DNA of 64,000 nucleotides. Source: Pseudomonas sp. H1h (GTDB taxonomy: Bacteria; Pseudomonadota; Gammaproteobacteria; Pseudomonadales; Pseudomonadaceae). The number at the start of each line of letters is the position of its first letter. Position 1 is the first letter of the stretch. Below are positions 16,750 through 25,817 of the stretch, piece by piece. The position numbers were made by a program, and so were the translations under genes. Below the pieces are notes generated by a model, which ran no database searches, was not told where the DNA came from, and saw only the letters and a program-made list of their open reading frames with translations. Location of the stretch: positions 94,036-158,035 of the forward strand of contig NZ_AYMJ01000025.1 of the NCBI RefSeq assembly GCF_000633255.1, read 5' to 3'.

Positions 16750-17283
16750 ATGTTGATCGAACGGGAACTGACCGAATACGACTTGCCGTTGCTGGCGCAG
16801 ATCGACCGCAGCGAGTTGGTGGAGCAATGCTATCGCCTGGAAAACGGCGTGCTGGTGCTTTACCCGGCGCATTTCGACATGCGCGGCTGGCCCGAGGGCG
16901 AAGCCGAAGAGAACGCGAGGACGCTGAAGGAGTGCTTGTGGCGAGGTGGTTGGTTGTATGGGGCTTTCGATGGGCAGGCGCTGGTCGCGGCGGTGGTTGT
17001 GGACAGCCGGGTTATCCACAATCAGAAACTGAGCATGCGGCAGTTGAAATTCCTGCACATCAGCCGCGACTGCCGTGGGCAGGGTCTGGGGGCGAAGTTG
17101 TTTGCGCTGGCCTGTGAGCAGGGGCGGCGATTCGGTGCCGAGGCGTTGTATGTCTCAGCCACCGAGTCGCGCAATACCGTGGAGTTCTATCAGCGCCAGG
17201 GCTGCCGGTTGGTTGATCAGGCGGATCCCGAGTTGTTTGATCAGGAGCCCAAAGACATTCATCTGTATTGCCCGCTGAACTGA
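16750..17283 (+). CDS. GNAT family N-acetyltransferase
   Basis: A 177-residue acetyl-CoA-dependent acyltransferase. The N-terminal half is family-variable. The second half has the GNAT core: KLSMRQLKFLHISRDCRGQG followed by LGAKLFALAC (acetyl-CoA pyrophosphate loop R-x-x-G-x-G), and ALYVSATESRNTVEFYQRQG typical of motif B. ATG 16750 was chosen because AAGGAAG lies 6 bases upstream. Substrate unknown. Confidence 0.88.
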   Translation: MLIERELTEYDLPLLAQIDRSELVEQCYRLENGVLVLYPAHFDMRGWPEGEAEENARTLKECLWRGGWLYGAFDGQALVAAVVVDSRVIHNQKLSMRQLKFLHISRDCRGQGLGAKLFALACEQGRRFGAEALYVSATESRNTVEFYQRQGCRLVDQADPELFDQEPKDIHLYCPLN

Positions 17284-17323
17284 CGCAGTACCTTCAATTT
17301 CCGAGGGTGAATGTGCTGAAGCT

Positions 17324-17416
17324 TTCGCGAGCAAGCCCGCTCCGACTGTGGCTCTGTACCGGTCACAAACTGTGTGATCGACCCAGATCCACAGTGGGAG
17401 CGGGCTTGCTCGCGAA
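17324..17416. repeat. REP doublet (REPIN)
   Basis: TTCGCGAGCAAGCCCGCTCC at left and GGGAGCGGGCTTGCTCGCGA at right, between the convergent acetyltransferase and opgD genes. Confidence 0.9.
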
Positions 17417-17442
17417 GAGGCCCGCGCAGGCGCCTCAAATCA

Positions 17443-19071
17443 TCAAGGATACTTGCGCTTGTCCGGCGCCGGCGGGAAGTACTGGTACAACCAGGTCTCG
17501 CTCAACGTGCGGTCATTGGTGCGGATGAACAACCGCAGCTCGACCGGCTCAACACTGTCATTGGTCGGATACCAGTCGAACAGGATCCGGTACCCCTTGA
17601 TGTCATCCAGCACCAGCACGCTGAAATCCTGCACCTTGCCGTTGGAGCACGTCACCACGGGCTCGATCCCGGTGCCTTGCGGCAGGCGATCCAGGCCGCC
17701 ACCGGTGAAGTCCACGGCGAAACGACGGGCCCAGACCGGCGGGTAATGCTCGCCCGGTGCCCAGCCTTCGACGAATCCACCCATGCCAGAGCGTGTCGCA
17801 TGCACCCGCGCCAGCGGCGTGCCGACTGGCGGCAGGGCGCTCCAGTAGAGCTTGTAGCCGTAATTCAGCGAATCACCGGCCGCCACCGGTTTCTTCGGCG
17901 TCCAGAACGCAACGATGTTGTCGAGAGTCTCGCCGGTGGTAGGGATTTCCAGCAGATCGATAGAGCCTTCACCCCACGCGGTGGTCGGTTCGACCCACAG
18001 GCTCGGGCGCTTGCTGTACCAGTCGACGGTGTCCTGATAATTGGCGAATTCGTGGTCGGTCTGCACCAGACCGAAGCCTTTCGGATCGGTATCGGCAAAC
18101 GCGTTGAATTGCAGGGTCGCCGGGTTGTTCAACGGTCGGCAGATCCACTCGCCATTGCCGCGCCACATCGCCAGGCGATCGGAGTCGTGGATCTGCGGGT
18201 GAATGGTGTCGCACATGCGGCGTTCGTGGGTGCCGCAGCTGAACATGCTGGTCATCGGTGCGATGCCCAGTTGTTCAATGGCGGTACGTGCGTTGATGTG
18301 GGCGTCGATCTCCATTACCACGCGCTCGGCCTGGCAATCGATGTCGAAGCGATACGCACCAGTGGCGCTCGGCGAATCGAGCAGGGCGTAGACCACAAAG
18401 CGCGTGGCGTTCTGCTCCGGGGTTTCGAACCAGAACTTGGTGAAGTCAGGGAATTCTTCGCGCTTCTTCGCGTAGGTGTCGACGGCCAGGCCACGGGCCG
18501 AGAGGCCATATTGGCCAGTGGCGTCCACCGCGCGGAAATAACTGGCGCCGAGGAACGACACCACGTCGTGGCGATCCAGCTCCGGGGCCTTGAACAGTTT
18601 GAAGCCGGCAAAGCCCAGGTCGCCCTTGAGCTGCTGGGTGTCGACCGAGGTGTTCTCGTAGTTGAACAGCGTCGGGCGGAAATGCACTTCGCGGGCGGTA
18701 CGGGTCTTGGGATCGACGCTGTACATGCGCACCGGCTGACGGAAACCCATGCCGACGTGGAAGAACTGCACATCCAGCTGACCCTTGTTCTCTTTCCACA
18801 GCGAATGATCGGCGTCGTAGCGGATCGCGTTGAAGTTCTGCGGGGTCATGGTCGCCAGTGTTGGCGGCAGCACCTGTTTAGTGTCCTGATAGGCCGAGCC
18901 GGCCAATTGCTTGGCCTGGCGCTTGAGCGCTTCGAAGTCGAAAGCCTGGGCCTCGCCATCGGCGGCACCGCCGTTGGCCGCCCAGGCACGGGCGGCCAGC
19001 AGGCCGGAAGCCGAGAGACCGGTATAAGCCGCTATGGCCATCGACGCTTTGAGCAAATTCCTGCGGTGCAT
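17443..19071 (-). CDS. opgD: Glucans biosynthesis protein D
   Basis: A 542-residue periplasmic protein of the OpgG/OpgD family that shapes the backbone of osmoregulated periplasmic glucans. The N-terminus MHRRNLLKASMAIAAYTG has the twin-arginine RR and hydrophobic core of a Tat signal, as known for OpgD. The mature part has the family segments ALKRQAKQLAG, QLDVQFFHVGMGF, GASYFRAV and WVEPTTAWGEGSIDLLEIPT. The frame is open to 19161, but ATG 19071 gives the Tat signal directly. It is transcribed alone, divergent from the small ORF at 19466. Confidence 0.94.
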   Translation of the reverse strand: MHRRNLLKASMAIAAYTGLSASGLLAARAWAANGGAADGEAQAFDFEALKRQAKQLAGSAYQDTKQVLPPTLATMTPQNFNAIRYDADHSLWKENKGQLDVQFFHVGMGFRQPVRMYSVDPKTRTAREVHFRPTLFNYENTSVDTQQLKGDLGFAGFKLFKAPELDRHDVVSFLGASYFRAVDATGQYGLSARGLAVDTYAKKREEFPDFTKFWFETPEQNATRFVVYALLDSPSATGAYRFDIDCQAERVVMEIDAHINARTAIEQLGIAPMTSMFSCGTHERRMCDTIHPQIHDSDRLAMWRGNGEWICRPLNNPATLQFNAFADTDPKGFGLVQTDHEFANYQDTVDWYSKRPSLWVEPTTAWGEGSIDLLEIPTTGETLDNIVAFWTPKKPVAAGDSLNYGYKLYWSALPPVGTPLARVHATRSGMGGFVEGWAPGEHYPPVWARRFAVDFTGGGLDRLPQGTGIEPVVTCSNGKVQDFSVLVLDDIKGYRILFDWYPTNDSVEPVELRLFIRTNDRTLSETWLYQYFPPAPDKRKYP

Positions 19072-19465
19072 AAATACAACCTGTCGTGAGCAATCCCGCG
19101 CCTTTCCTGGCACGTGCTGGATCAGAAATAACGGTTCGGACAAGCCTTCGGCCAAACGCAACGGACTATAAACAGATGCCCGCTAGCTTAAACGGTTCGC
19201 TCGCGTTGCAAAATTCGTTGATTCACCGCGCCAGTGTGTCAATGAAACAAGACATGTCGGTTAAATATCTGACAAGTCTTTCTGATTTACAGGGCATATC
19301 TGCTTTTCTCGACTAATTACTCTAAAAACAGCTTTTCAGCACCGATTAACTTCCTGTTCTATGGGCATGGCCGGCCCGACCGGCAGGGCACACGGCGCTG
19401 CTGTAAGGGGCAGGGCGATGTGGTGATCAAGCAGTTCTTTGACGTATTAGAGAAGGACATCGTCC
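19072..19465. other. Intergenic region between divergent genes
   Basis: A 394-base gap carrying the opgD promoter region on the minus strand and the upstream region of the 61-residue ORF on the plus strand. It is AT-richer than its surroundings between ~19200 and 19350. A GGCCGGCCCGACCGGCAGGG stretch at ~19370 could form a small hairpin. I see no gene here. Confidence 0.5.
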
Positions 19466-19651
19466 ATGGCAAAAGTACAAGACATCACCGAAATGCTCGG
19501 CATCTTTCCCTGCCTGAGCATCGGACGCAGAAGGCGTCGATTGAGCTCCGAGGAATTGAAACTGGTAGAGCGCTATCGCGAGTTGTCGGAGAGCGACCGG
19601 ATTGCGATGAGGTATCTGGTGGATGCGATGCGCAGTGTTTCGCGGTTCTAG
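19466..19651 (+). CDS. Small basic protein of unknown function
   Basis: A 61-residue protein starting at an ATG with AGAAGGA 9 bases upstream. It has an Arg cluster (GRRRRR) at ~20-25 and then a helical tail, SSEELKLVERYRELSESDR, reminiscent of the C-terminal tail of Xre-type regulators, but with no DNA-binding helix-turn-helix. It may be a genuine small protein or the remnant of a regulator. Its stop codon TAG overlaps a convergent open frame. Confidence 0.5.
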   Translation: MAKVQDITEMLGIFPCLSIGRRRRRLSSEELKLVERYRELSESDRIAMRYLVDAMRSVSRF

Positions 19652-19806
19652 CGCTGGCGGAGGTACAGTGAAAACCCCATGGCTTTTACGGTGGCCAGAT
19701 CAATCAAATTGCCTGCGTCGGCATCGGCGATGCCGGCATGAATGGCTTTCTGAAGCTCGGGATCGTCGTTTGGTTTCAGGCAAGAGATAGCAAAGCTAGA
19801 ACCGTT
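19648..19806 (-). pseudogene. Possible C-terminal gene remnant
   Basis: An open stretch of 52 codons on the minus strand with no start codon at its 5' end. It ends in ...KPNDDPELQKAIHAGIADA and then LIDLATVKAMGFSLYLRQR. The composition looks like real coding DNA. The GIADADAG-x-x-ID pattern is reminiscent of C-termini of small antitoxins, but this is weak. It is probably the eroded 3' end of a lost gene. Confidence 0.3.
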
Positions 19807-19971
19807 TCAAGCTTCCTCAGATTGAGGATCATCTGAATTCAACTCGCTAGAGGGGGACACGCTAAACCTGTGGCGAGCCGAGTGGCGTTCGAAGTCGGAA
19901 TCTTCCTGTCGAAACGGTAACGCCGGAAGGCCCGCGCCACACGGCCCGCCATAAAGCAGAACTGATGTTGA

Positions 19972-20166
19972 GAGACAGCATGCAAGCACCGTTTTGTTGG
20001 AGACAGTTTCAGCGTCAATGATGAAATCACCACGGATGGTCGCTGGAATGTTTTGGTTGTAGATGATTTGTTTGATAGTGGGGCGTCGATGGACGCGGCT
20101 TGTGCTGTTTTGCGTAAATATCCGAAGGTGGGGAAGATTTACGTAGCAGCGCTGACTTGGAAGTGA
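19972..20166 (+). pseudogene. 3' fragment of a phosphoribosyltransferase gene
   Basis: The frame read from 19972 to the TGA at 20164-20166 encodes WNVLVVDDLFDSGASMDAA, the PRPP-binding signature of type I (ComF-like) phosphoribosyltransferases, then the tail CAVLRKYPKVGKIYVAALTW. Two stop codons lie just upstream in this frame and no start is present, so perhaps only the last quarter of the gene remains. Its stop is 5 bases before the ATG of the SLOG-like gene, which suggests the two were once translationally coupled. Confidence 0.7.
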
Positions 20167-20171
20167 CCTCA

Positions 20172-20729
20172 ATGACAACTGTATTTATTGCCGGCTCTAT
20201 CAACATCAAGAACCTTGATCCGAAGGTTAAAGAGCGCATCAATAATATCGTTGCGTCGGATTTTGAAGTGGTGGTGGGTGATGCAGGTGGCGCCGATACT
20301 TCCATTCAGGAGCACCTGTTGAGCCTCGAACGATCCAGAACCACGGTGTTCTGCAGCGGTTCAACGCCGCGCAATAACCTTGGGCAGTGGCCCGCCAGAA
20401 CAGTCGACTCCAAACATTCCAAAGGATCGAGAGCATTCTTCACTGAGAAAGACGTAGTCATGGCCGAAGCGGCTGACTACGGCTTGATGATCTGGGATGC
20501 AAAGAGCACCGGCACGCTCAGCAACGTCATTGAACTGTTGTCGAGAAAGAAGAAGTCCCTTGTTTTCGTCAACAAGGAAAAGGAATTCAAAGTGGTCGGA
20601 GACGTCAATCAGCTCGAAGAGTTGATTGCTTTCATGTCCGATCACGCCAAGCAAAAAGCCAACGAAAAAATCAAACTGTTCGACCGTATTTCCTTGTTGA
20701 AGCACGATCAGGCAGAGCTTTCTTTTTGA
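20172..20729 (+). CDS. SLOG-like (nucleotide-sensing Rossmann) protein
   Basis: A 185-residue cytosolic protein. The opening TVFIAGSINIKNL and VVVGDAGGADTSIQEHLL resemble the Rossmann-like SLOG/LOG fold, which binds or cleaves nucleotide derivatives; the later ADYGLMIWDAKSTGTLSNVI fits the same fold's G-x-x-S/T-G loop. The C-terminal ~45 residues are charged helix. The gene follows a broken phosphoribosyltransferase fragment by 5 bases, so it is the surviving half of a two-gene nucleotide-handling unit. The biochemical activity is unknown. Codon use is less GC-biased than in neighbours, consistent with transfer. Confidence 0.65.
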   Translation: MTTVFIAGSINIKNLDPKVKERINNIVASDFEVVVGDAGGADTSIQEHLLSLERSRTTVFCSGSTPRNNLGQWPARTVDSKHSKGSRAFFTEKDVVMAEAADYGLMIWDAKSTGTLSNVIELLSRKKKSLVFVNKEKEFKVVGDVNQLEELIAFMSDHAKQKANEKIKLFDRISLLKHDQAELSF

Positions 20730-20753
20730 TGTTTTGTTCTCGCTTTCCTGAAC

Positions 20754-20776
20754 CCCGGCACCTGGTCAGTGCCGGG
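20754..20776. terminator. Hairpin shared by convergent genes
   Basis: CCCGGCAC and GTGCCGGG form a perfect 8-bp stem with a 7-base loop between the stop codons of the SLOG-like and APC permease genes. It lacks a long T-run on either side. Confidence 0.6.
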
Positions 20777-20787
20777 ATCAAAAACTC

Positions 20788-22272
20788 TTAGCGACTTACC
20801 TTCCACGCATCCCCAGCCGGCGCCTTCCCATGGTCGTACGGCTTGCCAATCCACATGTATACCAGCCCCAGGCCAATCACGATGGCCGTGCTCAGCACCA
20901 TCGCATAGTTGATGTACCACGCCGCATCCGGCGTACGCGGCCAGGCCATGTTGATGATTGCGCCGACGCCGTACACCAGCGCGCCGAGGTTCACCGGCCA
21001 GCCCCATGCGCCGAGGGTGAATTTGCCGCTGGGTTTCCAGCCTTTGCTGCGGGCGTACAGTGCGGCCAGCACGATCATCTGGAACGCGAGGTAGATGCCG
21101 ATAGCGGCGAAGCTGACGATGGTTGCCACCGCGTCTTGCAGGAAGAAGCCAAGGGCGATGATCAGCGCGGGCAGGACGCCGGACACGAACAACGCGGCAA
21201 CCGGCACTTGGGTTGCAGGAGAGATCTTTTTCAGCAGTCGGCTGCCGATGACCATTTCATCGCGGGCGTAGGAGTACAGCAGACGGCTCGCCGCCGCTTG
21301 CAGGCTGATGACGCAGGAGATGAAGGAAATCATCACCACGCCCATCACCACTTTCGAGCCGATCGGACCGAAGGCGTTGTTGAGGATGGTGGTGACCGGG
21401 TCCTTGTCGATGCCGTTGATCACCGCTTGCATGTCCGGCACGGCGAGGATCAGCGCCAGGCAGGCGAACATCGCCGCGATGCCGCCGATGTAGATGGTCA
21501 TGCGCATGGCCACCGGGATTTTTGCGCTCGGGTTCGGGGTTTCTTCGGCGACGTCGCCGCAGGCCTCGAAGCCGTAATAGAGGAACATCCCCGCCAATGA
21601 CGCGGTGAGGAAAGCCGGCAGGTACGAGCCGTCGACACGGATGTCGAAGGTATTGAACAGCACGCTCAGCGGTTGGTGACGTTCGAAGACCAGCAGGTAG
21701 ACGCCAACGATCACTGCGCCGACCAGTTCACAGAGGAAGCCGAACATGGCGATGCGTGCCAGCACTTTGGTGCCACTCAGATTGACCAGCGTGGCGAACA
21801 AGGTCAGCACCAGAGCGATGACGATGTTGGTGTTGTTGCTCGGCTCAAAGCCCATCATGGCGGCCAGATACGGGCCGGCTCCGACGGCAACGGCGGCGAT
21901 GGTCACGCACAGGGCGATGGAGTAGATCCAGCCCACCATCCACGCCCATTTCTTGCCCACCAGACGTCGCGCCCACGGGTACACACCGCCGGAAATCGGA
22001 AACTGCGAGACCACTTCGCCGAAGATCAGGCACACCAGCAACTGGCCGCAACCGACCAGCAAATAGGCCCAGAACATCGGTGGGCCACCGGCGGCCAGGC
22101 ACAGGCCGAACAGGGTATAAACCCCTACGACCGGTGACAGATAAGTGAAGCCTAGAGCGAAGTTTTCCCACAGGCTCATGCTGCGGTTGAAGTTCGAGGT
22201 GTAGCCCAGTTTGCGTAGTTGTTCGGCATCGCTGTCGGCAACGGCGGCGGAGAGATCGGGTGAGGCACTCAT
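20788..22272 (-). CDS. APC family amino-acid/polyamine permease
   Basis: A 494-residue inner-membrane transporter with about 12 hydrophobic segments. The family features are LGFTYLSPVVGVYTLFG in TM1, the GGVYPWARRL loop and GFEACGDVAEETPNP after TM6, typical of GABA/polyamine-type APC permeases. It lies last in a run of same-strand genes for gamma-aminobutyraldehyde oxidation and polyamine import, so GABA or a polyamine is the most plausible substrate (inference). It is separated from the dehydrogenase upstream by a REP doublet, which may lower its share of read-through. Confidence 0.88.
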   Translation of the reverse strand: MSASPDLSAAVADSDAEQLRKLGYTSNFNRSMSLWENFALGFTYLSPVVGVYTLFGLCLAAGGPPMFWAYLLVGCGQLLVCLIFGEVVSQFPISGGVYPWARRLVGKKWAWMVGWIYSIALCVTIAAVAVGAGPYLAAMMGFEPSNNTNIVIALVLTLFATLVNLSGTKVLARIAMFGFLCELVGAVIVGVYLLVFERHQPLSVLFNTFDIRVDGSYLPAFLTASLAGMFLYYGFEACGDVAEETPNPSAKIPVAMRMTIYIGGIAAMFACLALILAVPDMQAVINGIDKDPVTTILNNAFGPIGSKVVMGVVMISFISCVISLQAAASRLLYSYARDEMVIGSRLLKKISPATQVPVAALFVSGVLPALIIALGFFLQDAVATIVSFAAIGIYLAFQMIVLAALYARSKGWKPSGKFTLGAWGWPVNLGALVYGVGAIINMAWPRTPDAAWYINYAMVLSTAIVIGLGLVYMWIGKPYDHGKAPAGDAWKVSR

Positions 22273-22420
22273 GTGTGTTTGCTCCGTGAAATCGGCAGAT
22301 TTCGGATGGCCGAGGCCGTGGCGGGGCCTTGGGAGCGCCGCCCGGGTCGGTAGTTATTGTCAGGTGTTGAATCCTGGTGGTGCGCAGAGCCGGTTTCCTT
22401 CCTGAAACCGGGGTGACGCC

Positions 22421-22485
22421 TTCGCGAGCAGGCTCGCTCCCACAGGGGAACGCGTTTCAAATGTGGGAGCGGGCTTGCTCGCGAA
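22421..22485. repeat. REP doublet (REPIN)
   Basis: TTCGCGAGCAGGCTCGCTCC at left and GGGAGCGGGCTTGCTCGCGA at right, between patD and the APC permease gene. The remainder of this 224-base gap probably holds the permease promoter on the minus strand. Confidence 0.9.
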
Positions 22486-22496
22486 GCTTTTGACGT

Positions 22497-23921
22497 TTAG
22501 TGCTTGAACATCACATGCCGAACCGTGGTGTAGTCCTCCAGCCCATACATGGACATGTCCTTGCCGTAACCGGACAATTTCTGACCGCCATGCGGCATTT
22601 CGCTGACAAGCATGAAGTGCGTGTTCACCCAGGTGCAGCCGTACTGCAAACGTGCCGACAGGCGATGCGCGCGTCCTACATCCGCCGTCCACACCGAGGA
22701 GGCGAGGCCGTAGTCCGAATCGTTGGCCCATTCCAGCGCCTGCGCTTCATCGGTGAATTTGGTCACTGACACCACCGGCCCGAACACTTCGCGACGGACG
22801 ATTTCGTCGTCCTGCTGCGCATCGGCCAGCACCGTCGGTTCGAAGAAGAAACCATTGCCCTCGACAGCCTTGCCACCGGTAATCAAACGAATGTGCGATT
22901 GCGCCACCGCACGCTCGACAAACCCGGCGACGCGGTCGCGATGCTGCGCGGTGATCAGCGGCCCCAGCTCGGTCGACGGGTCATCCTGCAAGCCGTACTT
23001 GATGCTGCTGACTGCCGCGCCGAGTTTCTCGACGAACTTGTCGTAGATGCCTTGTTGCGCGTAGATCCGGCAAGCAGCGGTGCAATCCTGCCCGGCGTTG
23101 TAGAAACCAAAGGTGCGAATACCTTCGACTGCGGCATCGATATCGGCATCGTCGAAGATGATCACCGGCGCCTTGCCGCCCAATTCCATGTGCATGCGCT
23201 TAACGCTGTCGGCGGTGCTGGAGATGATGTTGGCGCCCGTGGCGATCGAACCGGTCAACGAGACCATGCGCACTTTCGGGTGCGTGACCAGCGGGCTGCC
23301 AACGGTAGGCCCACGCCCGAACACCAGATTGAGTACGCCAGCCGGGAAGATTTCCGACGCCAGTTCGGCCAGGCGCAGCGCGGTCAGCGGGGTTTGTTCC
23401 GACGGCTTGAGTACCACGGTATTACCGGCAGCCAGCGCCGGGGCGATTTTCCAGGCGACCATCATCAGCGGGTAATTCCACGGTGCGATGGAGGCGATCA
23501 CGCCCACCGGGTCGCGGCGGATCATCGAGGTGTGGCCGGGCAGGTATTCGCCACCGGCCGAACCGCTCATGCAACGGCTGGCGCCGGCGAAGAAACGAAA
23601 CACGTCGGCAATCGCCGGAATCTCGTCATTCAGCGCGGCGCTGTAGGGTTTGCCACAGTTGTCGGACTCGAGTTTGGCCAGTTCTGCGCTATGGGCTTCG
23701 ATGGCGTCGGCGAGTTTGAGCAGCAGCAACGAGCGGTCTTTCGGCGTGGTTTGCGACCACTCGGCAAACGCGTTGTCGGCGGCGCGCACGGCGGCATCGA
23801 CCTGGGCTTCGCTGGCTTCGTTGATGTCCACCAACACCTCGCCGCGCGAAGGATTGAGCACCGGTTGCGCCGGGCCTTCGCCGTTGACCAGGTGGCCGTT
23901 GATCAAGAGTTTGGTTTGCAT
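22497..23921 (-). CDS. patD: Gamma-aminobutyraldehyde dehydrogenase
   Basis: A 474-residue aldehyde dehydrogenase, the same length as E. coli PatD (YdcW) and very similar to it from the first residues (KLLINGHLVNGEG) to the last (YTTVRHVMFKH). It oxidises 4-aminobutanal, made from putrescine by transamination, to GABA with NAD+. The catalytic Cys lies in AGQDCTAACR, the general-base Glu in MHMELGGKAPV, and the NAD+ loop in SLTGSIATGA. It is encoded with a YdcSTUV-like ABC importer, as in E. coli ydcSTUV-patD. Confidence 0.93.
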   Translation of the reverse strand: MQTKLLINGHLVNGEGPAQPVLNPSRGEVLVDINEASEAQVDAAVRAADNAFAEWSQTTPKDRSLLLLKLADAIEAHSAELAKLESDNCGKPYSAALNDEIPAIADVFRFFAGASRCMSGSAGGEYLPGHTSMIRRDPVGVIASIAPWNYPLMMVAWKIAPALAAGNTVVLKPSEQTPLTALRLAELASEIFPAGVLNLVFGRGPTVGSPLVTHPKVRMVSLTGSIATGANIISSTADSVKRMHMELGGKAPVIIFDDADIDAAVEGIRTFGFYNAGQDCTAACRIYAQQGIYDKFVEKLGAAVSSIKYGLQDDPSTELGPLITAQHRDRVAGFVERAVAQSHIRLITGGKAVEGNGFFFEPTVLADAQQDDEIVRREVFGPVVSVTKFTDEAQALEWANDSDYGLASSVWTADVGRAHRLSARLQYGCTWVNTHFMLVSEMPHGGQKLSGYGKDMSMYGLEDYTTVRHVMFKH

Positions 23922-23970
23922 GGGGTAGTCCTCTTCGAATCTATTATTTTTCTGCCGTAACCGGATTCAA

Positions 23971-24063
23971 ACTGTGGGAGCGAGCCTGCTCGCGAAAGCG
24001 GTGTGTCAGTCGACATCAATGCCGGAGGTGACGGCCTCTTCGCGAGCAGGCTCGCTCCCACTG
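23971..24063. repeat. REP doublet (REPIN)
   Basis: GGGAGCGAGCCTGCTCGCGA at left and TCGCGAGCAGGCTCGCTCCC at right, between the last ABC permease gene and patD. Confidence 0.9.
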
Positions 24064-24081
24064 GGGGTGTCTGTTATGGAT

Positions 24082-24891
24082 TCATTTGCCGCCGCTGCCC
24101 GCGACGCTCTCGCCACCGCGCGTCAGGTAATACGCGCCCAGAATCGGCAGCATGGTCACCATCATCACCAGCATCGCGACGACGTTGGTCACCGGCACAT
24201 CCCGTGGGCGACTCAGTTGATTGAGCAACCACAGCGGCAACGTGCGCTCATGGCCTGCGGTAAACGTGGTGACGATGATTTCGTCGAACGACAGCGCAAA
24301 CGCCAGCATGCCGCCGGCCAGCAATGCCGAGCCCAGGTTTGGCAGGATGATGTAGCGGAAGGTCTGCCAGCCGTCGGCGCCGAGGTCCATTGAGGCCTCG
24401 ATCAAACTGTGCGAAGTACGCCGCAGGCGGGCGATGACGTTGTTGTAGACGATCACCACGCAGAAGGTCGCGTGGCCGACAATGATGGTGAACATCCCCG
24501 GTTCGATCCCCAGTGTCTTGAACGTCGCCAGCAAGGCGATGCCGGTGATGATCCCCGGCAACGCAATCGGCAGGATCAGCATCAGCGAAATACCTTGTTT
24601 GCCGAAGAAATCGCGGCGGTACAACGCTGCCGAAGCCAGTGTGCCGAGCACCATCGCAATCAATGTGGCGATGGCAGCGATTTGCAAAGACAGCTTGATC
24701 GCTTCCAGCACGTCCGGCCGCGAAAACGCCACGCTGAACCAGTGCAACGTGAAGCCTTGCGGCGGGAAGCTGAACGCGGCTTCCTCGGTATTGAAGGCGT
24801 AGAGGAAGATGATCAGGATCGGGAAGTGCAGAAACACCAATCCGCCCCAGGCTGCGATTTTCAGCCCTATGGATGCTTTGTCAGAGTGCAT
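24082..24891 (-). CDS. ABC transporter permease (PotC/YdcV-like)
   Basis: A 269-residue inner-membrane permease with about six membrane helices and the EAA loop EASMDLGADGWQTFRYIILP that docks the ATPase. It is the second permease of a spermidine/putrescine-type importer. Its start overlaps the preceding permease gene by 11 bases, implying coupled translation and fixed stoichiometry. Confidence 0.92.
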   Translation of the reverse strand: MHSDKASIGLKIAAWGGLVFLHFPILIIFLYAFNTEEAAFSFPPQGFTLHWFSVAFSRPDVLEAIKLSLQIAAIATLIAMVLGTLASAALYRRDFFGKQGISLMLILPIALPGIITGIALLATFKTLGIEPGMFTIIVGHATFCVVIVYNNVIARLRRTSHSLIEASMDLGADGWQTFRYIILPNLGSALLAGGMLAFALSFDEIIVTTFTAGHERTLPLWLLNQLSRPRDVPVTNVVAMLVMMVTMLPILGAYYLTRGGESVAGSGGK

Positions 24892-25816
24892 CGAAGGCCC
24901 CCAGTCGTTTGACGATGGACAGGTAGATGGCGATCAGCACGATCGGTACCAGCGTGAACGCCGCGGCCATTGGCATATTGCCGATCGCACCTTGCTGCGC
25001 ATAAACCATGCTGCCGACGAAGTAACCCGGCGGCCCCACCAGTTGCGGCACGATGAAGTCACCCAACGTCAGCGAGAACGTGAAGATCGAGCCCGCCGCA
25101 ATCCCGGGAATCGACAGCGGCACAATCACCTGCATAAAGGTCTGTCGCGGCTTCGCGCCAAGGTCGGCGGAGGCTTGCAACAGCGACGGCGGCAGGCGTT
25201 CCAGCGAAGCCTGAATCGGCAGGATCATGAACGGCAGCCAGATGTACACAAACACCATGAACCGCCCCAAGTGCGAGGTCGACAAGGTGCTGCCACCCAC
25301 ACCGGGAATCCCCAGAATGAACTGCAACACCGGCTCCAGCCCCAAATGCTGCACGAACCACTGCGCCACACCGCCCTTGGCCAGCAGCAATGTCCAGGCG
25401 TAGGCCTTGACGATGTAACTGGCCCACATCGGCATCATCACCGCGATGTAGAAAAACGCCTTGGTCTTGCCGGTGGTGTAGCGCGCCATGTAGTAGGCAA
25501 TCGGGAAGGCGACGATGGCGCTGGCGATCGACACCACGATGGCCATGCTCAGCGTGCGCAGGATGATGTCGAAGTTCGACGGCTGAAACAGCGCGGCAAA
25601 GTTCGCCAGGGTCAGGTCCGGGGTGACCGCCATGGTGAAGTCGTCAAAGGTGTAGAAACCCTGCCACAACAGCACCAGCAACGAGCCCAGATAGATCGCC
25701 CCGAACCACAGCAGCGGCGGCACCAGCAGTAGCGACAAATACAGGTTCGGCTTGCGATAGAGCAGGTTGGAAAACCGCCGAAAGGGCGGCGATTGAGTCA
25801 TCGCGAGCGTGCTCAT
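24881..25816 (-). CDS. ABC transporter permease (PotB/YdcU-like)
   Basis: A 311-residue inner-membrane permease, six helices, with the EAA-type loop LQASADLGAKPRQTFMQVIV. ATG 25816 was chosen: it comes one base after the TGA of the ATPase gene (TGACATG), giving a compact operon joint. A longer frame to 25834 would overlap the ATPase gene. It pairs with the 24082-24891 permease. Confidence 0.92.
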   Translation of the reverse strand: MSTLAMTQSPPFRRFSNLLYRKPNLYLSLLLVPPLLWFGAIYLGSLLVLLWQGFYTFDDFTMAVTPDLTLANFAALFQPSNFDIILRTLSMAIVVSIASAIVAFPIAYYMARYTTGKTKAFFYIAVMMPMWASYIVKAYAWTLLLAKGGVAQWFVQHLGLEPVLQFILGIPGVGGSTLSTSHLGRFMVFVYIWLPFMILPIQASLERLPPSLLQASADLGAKPRQTFMQVIVPLSIPGIAAGSIFTFSLTLGDFIVPQLVGPPGYFVGSMVYAQQGAIGNMPMAAAFTLVPIVLIAIYLSIVKRLGAFDAL

Positions 25817-25817
25817 G

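Noticed and set aside
19807..20178. Minus-strand frame of 123 codons in the accessory patch
   Set aside because: It runs antisense through the phosphoribosyltransferase signature on the plus strand and has no recognisable domain.
19370..20790. Prophage or integrative element around the SLOG gene
   Set aside because: No integrase, tRNA target, attachment repeats or phage genes are seen; the patch is short and looks like gene debris.
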